The position numbers were made by a program, and so were the translations under genes. From RFPW01 sp040401595 (GTDB taxonomy: Bacteria > Pseudomonadota > Gammaproteobacteria > Burkholderiales > Burkholderiaceae_E): 64,000 bases of DNA. The stretch covers positions 62,001 to 126,000 of the forward strand of contig JBBAOE010000003.1 in NCBI GenBank assembly GCA_040401595.1, written 5' to 3'. The notes beneath the pieces are model-generated. The model was not told where the DNA came from and made no database searches. It saw nothing but the letters and a program-made list of their open reading frames with translations. Positions 53,839 to 61,600 of this stretch are shown in pieces. Positions within the stretch are counted from its first letter, which is position 1; each line of letters begins with the position of its first letter.

Positions 53839-54734
53839 GTCAGAACTTGGCAATCCGGTTGGAACTGTCCCTGGCAGGCCAGGAGGGCTGAGTGAATGAG
53901 GCCACGGTTGGCGAATTCCCGCGCAAGCGTACATCCTCGTTGCAGTGCCAGGGCAATCTGCTCGCGTGAGAGCGTCGGGACATGGACGGTGACCAGCCGG
54001 TCGCCCAGATCGGCTTGATCGCGCAAGGTTCGCGCTGGGCGCCGCTCGATGCGCGGATCCTCGATATTGACGGCATTCGCGATCATCGTCGCGGCTGCAT
54101 CCGCCTGGGCCGCTGTCCGTGCGAGCACCGTGACGCTGTCGGCGATCCCGAGCGAATGGCTGCGGCCTCGCCAGCCGCTGGTCGCAATGCCGCGCACAGG
54201 GGTGTCGTGGCGGATTTCCAGTTGACCGTCCAGCGCCAGGTCGCGGGCCGGGGAGGACCGCATCGCCTGTGCGAGATCGCTCACCAGGCCAATTTGGACC
54301 TGGGTTTTTGGGGTCAGATGGAGGGCGATATCGCCACCGTTATTGACCCAGGCCCGGGTGATGCCGGGGCGCTGGTAGCAGTCGATGAGTTCTTCGGCGA
54401 CGGCACCGGCAACCGACGCCATCGGCGTGATGAATCCGGATTCGCTCGGATTGGCAACGGCGGCGCAGGCCTCCCACATCCGTCGTGCGACCGGCCCCTG
54501 CAGGTGGTTGCGAGGTCTGAGGTAGCTTGAATCACCGGCCTCCAACGCAATGCCTGTGCGCAACAGGGTCAACTCCTGAACCAGGGTCTGCAGCAGTGGT
54601 TCAAAGCGCGCCCAGGCGGCGTCGTGTGCGGCCTCCACTGCGCTCGGATCCCCGTCGGCCGCGATGATGAGATCGATGGGGCCGTGCTGGAAGTGCCAGC
54701 GCCCGCCGTCGAGCCATTGTCGCTGCGCGGTCAT
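53835..54734 (-). CDS. UPF0280 protein with ApbE-like (flavin transferase) features
   Basis: This 299-residue protein belongs to the UPF0280 family, which is related to ApbE, the enzyme that attaches FMN covalently to proteins. The ApbE-like marks are visible: WVNNGGDIALHL at about 129-140, GIATSGWRG at 182-190 and IADSVTVLARTAAQADAAA at 197-215. No signal peptide is present, so it would act in the cytoplasm. Its ATG overlaps the hnr stop by ATGA, meaning it is made together with Hnr. I infer a maturase that loads flavin onto Hnr or a partner; direct evidence is lacking. Confidence 0.8.
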   Translation of the reverse strand: MTAQRQWLDGGRWHFQHGPIDLIIAADGDPSAVEAAHDAAWARFEPLLQTLVQELTLLRTGIALEAGDSSYLRPRNHLQGPVARRMWEACAAVANPSESGFITPMASVAGAVAEELIDCYQRPGITRAWVNNGGDIALHLTPKTQVQIGLVSDLAQAMRSSPARDLALDGQLEIRHDTPVRGIATSGWRGRSHSLGIADSVTVLARTAAQADAAATMIANAVNIEDPRIERRPARTLRDQADLGDRLVTVHVPTLSREQIALALQRGCTLAREFANRGLIHSALLACQGQFQPDCQVLT

Positions 54735-56281
54735 GCTTTCGATCGGTACCACTGGGGATGATCCAGCGGCCAGGGATTCAGACCGGCTGGCGGGCTCTCC
54801 CAGCGAACCCGGGTCGGCGCACCATCAGAATGCCAGGCGCCGTGCCGCAGGGTGTCGTCGAGGCTGCGCACATAGGCCATATGACCACCAAGCGCCCGGT
54901 AGTCATCGAGACGCAAGGTGAATTCAATCGGTGCAACGATAGCGGGTGTTGGTACGGTACCGAAACTGCCCAATGGCATCCGCGTGACATCCACCATGAG
55001 GGTAATGCCACCACCGGGCCAGACGAACACCGGAGCACCGCCGCAGGTGACCTGAACAAGCGCATTCTGGATTGCCCGGGTGAGCAGGATTGGATTGTCG
55101 GTGACACCGGCGCGCAGACTACCGCCCGCGCCACCGAGAAAGAGGATGGAGACTAGCGAAGGCTCGCAGTTCTCGCCAATCCGATCGACCACCTCACGGA
55201 CCGCCGCCGGCATCGGTTCGGAGCGGGGCCGCAGTTGCTCATCGAGCACATACCAGGCGAAATGCTCACCGGTGGTCGATGTCATCAGAAGGCGCAGCCC
55301 GGGGTAGGCGAATTTCGGGTTCCAGTCCTCAAGGATGGACAAGGGATCGGCAATGTCGGTTCCCCCCCAGCCAGTGCCTGGATTGGCGACCTGGAAGTAG
55401 CGTCCTGGGGTCGACTTGCGGCCGCGAACACGGATACCGGTTGGCGCGATGTCCAGACATTTGCCCGCCTGATGTTCGCTCAGCACGCCTGTGATGTGAT
55501 CGTCCACGACAACGACCTCATCACACAGACCCTGCCACTGCTGCGCGAAGATGCCGATCGCAGCCGATCCGCAACCCACGCGCATGCGCTCCTCGCGATT
55601 GCCGTTGACGATCGGCGCCCGCCCCGCCTGCAGCACGACCGTGGAACCCCCATCGATCGAGACCTCCTGCGGCTGCTGATTGCCCAGCGCCTCCATCAGT
55701 TCGACGGTGACTCGACCTTCCTTCTTGCTGCCCCCGGTGAGGTGGTGAACGCCACCCAGACTCAGCATTTGCGAGCCGTACTCGGCAGTGGTGACATGGC
55801 CGACCACCTCGCCGCGGCACCGCACCGCGGCCTGTTCAGGACCCAGGTATCGATCGGTATCGATCTTCACCTTCAGACTGCAGTAGCTGAAGATTCCTTC
55901 CGTCACGACGGTGACGAGGTCAACCTCGCGGGATCGTGATGCGACGATAAAGGGCGCGGGCTTGTAGTCGGGATAGGTCGTGGAAGAACCAACGCCGGTG
56001 ACGAAGACACCGCGTTCGGCCGAGCCTGGCGAATGAGCGTCCAGATTCCCATCCAGATCTTCATCGCGAGGGTCCACGAGCGGCTCACGGGGCTGTAATT
56101 CGGAGGATTCGGATCCAAGGGCATGGGCTTCCCGACGCAAAAGGACCACCGGGTCGAGCCGCACCAGGATGCCGTCCTGGTTCGCATAACGGTCACAGGC
56201 TCCGGCGCGGCCTAGGGTGATCTGGCAAAGCACCGGACAAGCGTTGCACTCGATCTTGGAGGCAGGAAAAGGTTGAGTCAT
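54731..56281 (-). CDS. hnr: 6-hydroxynicotinate reductase-like iron-sulfur protein
   Basis: This 516-residue protein has an N-terminal Cys cluster, Cys12, 15, 19 and 29 (ECNACPVLC, GAC), fit for a [4Fe-4S]. It resembles 6-hydroxynicotinate reductase of Eubacterium barkeri, which makes 1,4,5,6-tetrahydro-6-oxonicotinate from 6-hydroxynicotinate using a low-potential donor. Other landmarks are GVFVTGVGSSTTYPDYKPAP, YCSLKVKIDTDRYLG, NPGTGWGGTDIADPL and VFVWPGGGITLMVDVTRMP. It opens a minus-strand operon of nine genes running to nicB. An in-frame TAG just upstream fixes the ATG at 56281. The native electron donor is not apparent. Confidence 0.8.
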   Translation of the reverse strand: MTQPFPASKIECNACPVLCQITLGRAGACDRYANQDGILVRLDPVVLLRREAHALGSESSELQPREPLVDPRDEDLDGNLDAHSPGSAERGVFVTGVGSSTTYPDYKPAPFIVASRSREVDLVTVVTEGIFSYCSLKVKIDTDRYLGPEQAAVRCRGEVVGHVTTAEYGSQMLSLGGVHHLTGGSKKEGRVTVELMEALGNQQPQEVSIDGGSTVVLQAGRAPIVNGNREERMRVGCGSAAIGIFAQQWQGLCDEVVVVDDHITGVLSEHQAGKCLDIAPTGIRVRGRKSTPGRYFQVANPGTGWGGTDIADPLSILEDWNPKFAYPGLRLLMTSTTGEHFAWYVLDEQLRPRSEPMPAAVREVVDRIGENCEPSLVSILFLGGAGGSLRAGVTDNPILLTRAIQNALVQVTCGGAPVFVWPGGGITLMVDVTRMPLGSFGTVPTPAIVAPIEFTLRLDDYRALGGHMAYVRSLDDTLRHGAWHSDGAPTRVRWESPPAGLNPWPLDHPQWYRSKA

Positions 56282-56300
56282 CTGCTATTCGCGCTCAGTA

Positions 56301-56339
56301 CAGGGGCACGATCCAGGGGCACAGTCCAAGGGCAAGGGC
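56301..56339. repeat. Three imperfect 13-bp tandem repeats in the hnr-ena divergent region
   Basis: Three copies lie end to end: CAGGGGCACGATC (56301-56313), CAGGGGCACAGTC (56314-56326) and CAAGGGCAAGGGC (56327-56339). The first two agree at 11 of 13 positions. They lie 20-58 bases upstream of the hnr start and on the far side from ena. An array with this near-helical period suits binding of an AraC-family regulator, one of which is encoded beside ena. It could also be a chance tract. Confidence 0.5.
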
Positions 56340-56438
56340 ACACAGCGAACGGGATTTTCTGGCAGCGTCGCGCATCGCAGGGGAGGGATTGCCCGAGGGC
56401 GATTCGCGCAGCCGATGCCGAAAAGGCGTTCATCTGTT

Positions 56439-56463
56439 AGGTTCATCCCTGTGGATTGAACCT
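56439..56463. promoter_or_regulatory. Inverted repeat just upstream of ena (possible operator)
   Basis: AGGTTCA and TGAACCT form a perfect 7-bp inverted repeat with an 11-base spacer. The repeat ends 14 bases before the ena ATG and 4 bases before its GGAG ribosome site. It could be a repressor site or an RNA hairpin controlling ena translation. No matching protein is known from sequence alone. Confidence 0.45.
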
Positions 56464-56477
56464 CACGGAGACTCTTG

Positions 56478-57668
56478 ATGGCAACTGCGGTAATCGAAGC
56501 CCGATCTGGCAAGGTCGTGATCCGGAATGTCGGCCTGATGCTTTCGGGTGATATCGATCGCCCTGTACTTGAGGCCGATACGGTGGTCATCCATGATGGG
56601 CTCATCACGGCCGTGGGACGGGAGCGCGACTGCGATCTGGCAGATGCCACCACCGTGATCGATGCGCGTCAGACCTGTCTGGCCCCCGGCCTGATCGATA
56701 GCCATGTTCATCCGGTCTTTGGCGACTGGACACCGCGGCAAAACCAGATCGGCTGGATCGATTCCACGCTCAATGGGGGCGTGACGACGATGATCTCAGC
56801 CGGTGAAGTTCACCTGCCTGGCCGGCCCCGCGATATTGTGGGTCTCAAAGCCCTGGCGATCACGGCGCAGCGGGCATTTCAAAACTTCCGACCGAGCGGG
56901 GTCAAGGTGCTCGCGGGGGCTCCCGTGATCGAACAGGGTATGACCGAGCAGGACTTTGCGGACCTTGCCGCCGCCGGCGTGAGTCTCTTGGGCGAAGTCG
57001 GCCTGGGCTCTGTCAAGGCCGGTTATGAGGCTGCGCAGATGGTGGCCTGGGCCCGTAAACATGGCATTCAGAGCACGATCCATACGGGCGGACCCTCGAT
57101 TCCCGGCTCCGGTCTGATCGACAAGGATGTCGTTCTAGAAGCCGATGCTGATGTCATCGGGCATATCAATGGTGGGCACACCGCATTATCCGAAGCACAT
57201 GTCTGCGAGCTTTGTGAACGATCCAGCCGCGCCATCGAGATCGTGCATAACGGCAATGAGCGGGTCGCACTGGCTGCCGCGCGGGCAGCAATCGAATTGA
57301 AGTGTCCGCACCGGGTCATTCTCGGGACCGACGGCCCCGCAGGCTCGGGTGTGCAGCCCCTTGGGATGTTACGTCTGATCGCCCTGCTCTCCAGCCTGGG
57401 AAATCTGCCGGCAGAACTCGTGTTCTGTTTTGCGACGGGCAACACCGCGAGGATCCGGGGTTTGAACTGCGGCTTGATCGAGGTGGGGCGTGCAGCGGAT
57501 TTTGTGTTTATGGATCGGGCCCAGCATTCGGCCGGGCGAACGCTTCTGGAAAGCGTCCAGTTGGGGGACATTCCCGGCATTGGCATGGTGATGATCGATG
57601 GCATCGTGCGCTGTGGGCGCAGTCGCAACACACCACCCGCTCAGGAAATCCCTGCGGTCCTGAGCTGA
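56478..57668 (+). CDS. ena: Enamidase-like amidohydrolase
   Basis: This 396-residue amidohydrolase-superfamily enzyme resembles enamidase of Eubacterium barkeri, which hydrolyses 1,4,5,6-tetrahydro-6-oxonicotinate to 2-formylglutarate and ammonia. The first metal motif is His76-x-His78 in GLIDSHVHPVFGDW. Other landmarks are TIHTGGPSIPGSGLID, GHINGGHTALSEAH with a metal His, and LGTDGPAGSGVQPLGMLR with the catalytic Asp. The ATG at 56478 has GGAG upstream; an in-frame TTG precedes it. It diverges from hnr across 196 bases and is followed directly by an araC-type gene. Confidence 0.82.
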   Translation: MATAVIEARSGKVVIRNVGLMLSGDIDRPVLEADTVVIHDGLITAVGRERDCDLADATTVIDARQTCLAPGLIDSHVHPVFGDWTPRQNQIGWIDSTLNGGVTTMISAGEVHLPGRPRDIVGLKALAITAQRAFQNFRPSGVKVLAGAPVIEQGMTEQDFADLAAAGVSLLGEVGLGSVKAGYEAAQMVAWARKHGIQSTIHTGGPSIPGSGLIDKDVVLEADADVIGHINGGHTALSEAHVCELCERSSRAIEIVHNGNERVALAAARAAIELKCPHRVILGTDGPAGSGVQPLGMLRLIALLSSLGNLPAELVFCFATGNTARIRGLNCGLIEVGRAADFVFMDRAQHSAGRTLLESVQLGDIPGIGMVMIDGIVRCGRSRNTPPAQEIPAVLS

Positions 57669-57674
57669 AGCGGC

Positions 57675-58568
57675 GTGTCCGACGCGATCAAGATCTTCCA
57701 GGGCCGTTTCGGCCGTGTTGCGCTACTGGACATGGATGGTCCGCTGGTGGGGCATGCCCATCACCATTGCCATATCTTGATCAAGACGGGAGGGGCCGAC
57801 AGTGCCTTTCGGGTTCGGGGTGAACGGGCTCCGCTCACCGACGAAAGCGTGGTGCTGGTGAACGCCTGGGAGTATCACGCCTACGAACACGAGGCGCCCC
57901 CGGATGAGCGCACGTTGATCCTCGCGCTTTACATCGAACCGGCATGGCTCGCCGATATCCAGCGCTCGCTCGCGCTATCGGGCCATCCGCGTTTCTTTCC
58001 GCAGCGTTGTGTGCAGATTACGCCGGCCGCGCGCAAGATGGCAGAGGAGTTTGTGCTGGAACTCTGGTGGGCCGACGAGGTCTCCCCGGGGCGCCTGGAA
58101 TCGCTCTTGTTCAATCTGATCATGACGGTGATTGACTGCTATTCGGGATGGCGCGATTTGGCCAGTCTGTTACGCAGCAAGCCGCCCGTGTCGATGGACG
58201 CCCGTATCCGGCAGGCGATTTTACTGATGAAGAACGATCTTGCCCGCGATCTTGATATCGACGGCGTAGCGGCTGCGGTCGGTCTGTCGCGGGCACATTT
58301 TTTTGCGCTTTTTCAGCACGATACCCAGGTGACTCCGCTTGTGTACGCCAATGTTCTGCGCTTCGAAGCGGCCGTGCAGCTTTTATCGCATACAGACTCG
58401 CCGGTTGCGGGGGTTGGAAATGCGCTGGGATTTTCGGCGCCCGGGCATTTCGCCCGTTTTTTTCGCCAGCATCTCGGCATCACACCGACCGGGTATCGGC
58501 GTGCGGTGAATTTATTCGAGCCGGATGAGGTCTCGGTACAACCTACCGAACCCGGTTCGCTGCTGTAG
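57675..58568 (+). CDS. AraC family transcriptional regulator
   Basis: This 297-residue regulator has an N-terminal cupin sensor domain (HAHHHCHILIKTGG and ESVVLVNAWEYHAYEHEAPP). The C-terminal HTH_18 domain has helices in DIDGVAAAVGLSRAHFFALF and VAGVGNALGFSAPGHFARFF, followed by the canonical HLGITPTGYRRAV. The start is GTG at 57675, 6 bases after ena. It most likely senses nicotinate or a pathway intermediate and controls the divergent hnr and ena promoters. Confidence 0.88.
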   Translation: MSDAIKIFQGRFGRVALLDMDGPLVGHAHHHCHILIKTGGADSAFRVRGERAPLTDESVVLVNAWEYHAYEHEAPPDERTLILALYIEPAWLADIQRSLALSGHPRFFPQRCVQITPAARKMAEEFVLELWWADEVSPGRLESLLFNLIMTVIDCYSGWRDLASLLRSKPPVSMDARIRQAILLMKNDLARDLDIDGVAAAVGLSRAHFFALFQHDTQVTPLVYANVLRFEAAVQLLSHTDSPVAGVGNALGFSAPGHFARFFRQHLGITPTGYRRAVNLFEPDEVSVQPTEPGSLL

Positions 58569-58664
58569 CACCACATCCTTGCGGCAGGTGTGACCCAAGA
58601 AGGTGGGCCTGAACCGTGGCGCCCTGACCATGGACAGAGGCGCCACGGACGGGTCAAGTCCCGA

Positions 58665-58898
58665 TCACTTGGGTTTCTGTGGCGGGACAAACCAGGATTC
58701 ATTCGCCCTGCCGATCCAGGCGGTGAGTTGCTTCTCGGCCTCTTCGCGCGCAACGCCGTAGCGCTCCTGGATTTTCCCGCTGAGCTGGTCCCGTTGACCT
58801 GCAATCCGCGTCAGATCGTCATCGGTGAGCTTTCCCCACTGTTCCTTCGCTTTGCCGGTGACTTGTTGCCAGTTACTTTGGATGCGATTCCATTCCAT
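58665..58898 (-). CDS. CsbD-like stress protein
   Basis: This 77-residue protein starts MEWNRIQSNWQQVTGKAKEQ and continues WGKLTDDDLTRIAGQRDQL, a close match to the short CsbD/YjbJ family of general-stress proteins. The C-terminal tail (TAWIGRANESWF) is an addition to the core. The ATG at 58898 has AGGGAG upstream; the longer frame upstream is not coding-like. It has no known biochemical role. It stands alone between the AraC gene and an MFS transporter gene. Confidence 0.85.
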   Translation of the reverse strand: MEWNRIQSNWQQVTGKAKEQWGKLTDDDLTRIAGQRDQLSGKIQERYGVAREEAEKQLTAWIGRANESWFVPPQKPK

Positions 58899-59064
58899 TG
58901 CAGACTCCCTGTGGTGATTAGACGAAGTGCCCCGTCCGCAGTGATGCGGAGATGCCTGATTCAAGGAGATTGAACAGGTCAGGCGGGCGCGGCGGACCTC
59001 ATGCCTAAGGTCCTGAACTCCACTCAGCAGTTGGCGTGCCTGTTGGACCGGGGGCCGTCTGTCC

Positions 59065-60294
59065 CTAGGGCGACAGTGCGCTCGTATTCGCGTCGCTGCG
59101 CTGCCAGTCGTCACGCACGTGTAACCCCTGACTGAACCACCAGCCCAGCGCGGGGAGGGCGACCATGGAGGCGGCAAAAATCTCACGCGCCGAACCGAGA
59201 TCGATGGCCCAGGCTTCGATGGCAACGCCAAGGGATTGACCCATGAAAAGGCAGGCTGCGAACATGGAAACGGACGTACCGCGGATCTGGGGCAGCATTT
59301 GCGAGGCATTGGTCTGCAGGGTGTTATGCAGCATGTAAAGCCCCCCACCGCCGATCAGACAACCCACGGCTGCCCATTCCCAACGACTACCGAATGCGAC
59401 CAAGCCCATCGCGATCCCGGTGGCGCAGCCGCCCACGAGCGCCATGCCGCGCTCGCCGAGGCGATGAATCAGCGCCTTGGAACAGACGGCGTAGGCGAGC
59501 CCGCCGACCCCAAAGAGCGCCATGACGGCGCCCGCCCAGCCGATCGATAAACCGAAGGCCTGATGGAGATAGACCGGGATGAATGAGATGGTGGCGAATG
59601 CGAACCCGCCCTCCAGAGCGACAACCGCGAGAACACGCCGCGCCCAGCGCAGGCGCAGCAAGCGCCGGATCTGCTCCCACATGCCAGGTTGGGTTTGGCC
59701 GGCAATCGTCAGAGGCGGGCGCTGTTCGCGTCGGCAAGCCCATTGCATGGGGAGGGCCATGATCAAAAACACCACGGCCAAACCGAAAAACAGTGTGCGC
59801 CATCCAGCCCATTCGGCAATCAGCCCACCGAGCCATTGCCCCGCGATCAGTCCGGAAATCGTGACGATCATCAGGCGCGAAAGGACTTCCTGACGACGAC
59901 CGTAGTCGACTGAGTCGCCAACGAGCGCGATACCCAAGGGAATGATGCCGGCCCCCCCAGCGCCGGCCAGGGCTCGGCCCAAGGACATCAGTTCGAGTGA
60001 CGGCGACAGTGCGATCAACAGATTGGCCATGGCGCACAGAACGACCGCCACCGACATGACGCGCAATTTGCCCAGTCGATCGCCCAGTGGGCCGTAAAAA
60101 AACTGCAGAGCGCCGTAGGCAATCGAAAACGCAGAGATGGTTTGGGCCGCGGAGCCGGCGCTCACCTCGAATTCCTTGGCCAGAAGCGGCAGAATGGAGT
60201 CACAGGCCCGCATCGACATCATGCTGGCGAAGGCTGCAATACCGACGAGCCTCAGGGCCCGGTAGGAGGCCTTCACGTCAGCGGCTTGGGTCAA
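59065..60294 (-). CDS. MFS transporter
   Basis: This 409-residue protein has 12 predicted hydrophobic helices. The loop 2-3 motif reads YGPLGDRLGKLRV (the DRxGRR-type motif of the major facilitator superfamily), and the second half carries the matching SKALIHRLGERGM. It looks like a multidrug/sugar-type exporter or importer of the 12-TM family; the substrate is unknown. The likely start is TTG at 60294 with GGAG 9 bases upstream. The longer open frame would run into the divergent flavin oxidoreductase start. Confidence 0.85.
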   Translation of the reverse strand: MTQAADVKASYRALRLVGIAAFASMMSMRACDSILPLLAKEFEVSAGSAAQTISAFSIAYGALQFFYGPLGDRLGKLRVMSVAVVLCAMANLLIALSPSLELMSLGRALAGAGGAGIIPLGIALVGDSVDYGRRQEVLSRLMIVTISGLIAGQWLGGLIAEWAGWRTLFFGLAVVFLIMALPMQWACRREQRPPLTIAGQTQPGMWEQIRRLLRLRWARRVLAVVALEGGFAFATISFIPVYLHQAFGLSIGWAGAVMALFGVGGLAYAVCSKALIHRLGERGMALVGGCATGIAMGLVAFGSRWEWAAVGCLIGGGGLYMLHNTLQTNASQMLPQIRGTSVSMFAACLFMGQSLGVAIEAWAIDLGSAREIFAASMVALPALGWWFSQGLHVRDDWQRSDANTSALSP

Positions 60295-60347
60295 CAGCGA
60301 AGGCTCCGGAAATGACGGTACAAACGTGAAGTAACTCTGGAAGGGCC

Positions 60348-61358
60348 ATGCAATTATCTGTTCTCGATCAGTCCACCGCCTCAAAAGGCAAAACTCAGGA
60401 CGTCGCGATTCGGGAGTCCCTCGCGCTGGCACAGCACTGTGATGCCCTGGGCTATCGCCGCTATTGGGTCTCAGAGCATCATAACTCCGGCAATATCGTC
60501 GGCACGGCCCCCGAGGTCCTGATGGCTGCGATTGCCGCCACAACCACCCGGATTCGGGTTGGCAGCGCAGGCGTCATGTTGCCGCATTATTCAGCCTTGA
60601 AAGTGGCCGAGCAGTTTCGGGTGCTGGAGGCGCTGGCGCCAGGGCGTATTGATCTCGGCGTCGGTCGAGCTCCGGGCTCAGACGCGCTCACCGCCCGCGC
60701 GCTGAATCCAATGCCGCAACCGGTTGAAGACCATTTTCCCCGCCAGCTTCAGGAACTCCAGCATTGGGTGTCCGGGAATCCGCTGCCCGAGGGACATCCG
60801 TTTCGCCGGGTTGTTGCCAATCCGACCGGACCGACAACTCCCGACCTCTGGATTCTGGGTAGCTCGGATTACGGCGCCCAGTTGGCGGCCTATTTCGGCT
60901 TGCCCTACGCTTTCGCTTATTTTTTCAGCGAGGGGACGGGTGTGGAAGAGGCGCTTGCCCTGTATCGGGAGAATTTCCGACCAAGCCCGGTCTGCCCGCA
61001 GCCCTACGCCACCATCTGCGTTGCGGCTCTCGCCGCCGACACGGAGGCGCAGGCGCAATGGCAGTTCAAAACCCGTGAACGCTCGACCATTGACCGTGAA
61101 TTCGGAATTCGTTTACCCCTGATTTCCCCTGAGGAGGCGGCCGCCCGTTCGCTCAATCCGGCGGAGCAACGCGTTGCCGAGCGCTTGCAGCACAAAGCCA
61201 TTGTCGGCGATGCCGAGCAGGTGGCCGAAAAATTGCAACGGCTCGCCACTGGCCTCGAACTTGACGAGTTGGTGGTCGTGACCTGGACCTTTGACCCAGA
61301 GCCACGCTTGCGCTCCTACGAGCTTCTGGCTCAGGCATTTGGGCTGGCGTCGGGGTGA
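60348..61358 (+). CDS. LLM-class flavin-dependent oxidoreductase
   Basis: This 336-residue protein is of the luciferase-like monooxygenase fold. It starts MQLSVLDQSTASKGKTQDVA, followed by YWVSEHHNSGNIVGTAPEV with the H-H-N segment typical of one class. RIRVGSAGVMLPHYSALKVAEQF, APGRIDLGVGRAPGSDALTA and DLWILGSSDYGAQLAAYFGL follow. Proteins of this group are often annotated MsnO8 or yhbW-like; they use reduced FMN, but the substrate is usually unknown. The ATG has GGAAGGG upstream. It diverges from the MFS gene across about 50 bases, so the two may share a regulator. Confidence 0.88.
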   Translation: MQLSVLDQSTASKGKTQDVAIRESLALAQHCDALGYRRYWVSEHHNSGNIVGTAPEVLMAAIAATTTRIRVGSAGVMLPHYSALKVAEQFRVLEALAPGRIDLGVGRAPGSDALTARALNPMPQPVEDHFPRQLQELQHWVSGNPLPEGHPFRRVVANPTGPTTPDLWILGSSDYGAQLAAYFGLPYAFAYFFSEGTGVEEALALYRENFRPSPVCPQPYATICVAALAADTEAQAQWQFKTRERSTIDREFGIRLPLISPEEAAARSLNPAEQRVAERLQHKAIVGDAEQVAEKLQRLATGLELDELVVVTWTFDPEPRLRSYELLAQAFGLASG

Positions 61359-61600
61359 TTGCCCTGGCTGCGGCGCTTGAAGGCGTCTGCGCCGATGGCT
61401 TGATTTGGCGTTGCCGCGGGTGGAAATGCTGCGCAGCAGCATCAAATTGACCGGACATTTTGGATCCTGATCAGACAAATCGGCCTTCCGTCAGAGCGTT
61501 TGGTCCCCGTTAGGCGTCGTTTCACGGTTTACTGCACCCAGAGCAGATCGCGGGTGTCCTTCTGAGGCCGCCCTATAACGACAGGTACCGAGGAGACCCA

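Noticed and set aside
58899..59348. N-terminal extension of the CsbD-like protein
   Set aside because: Runs antisense to the end of the MFS gene, low-complexity, and the real start has AGGGAG at 58898.
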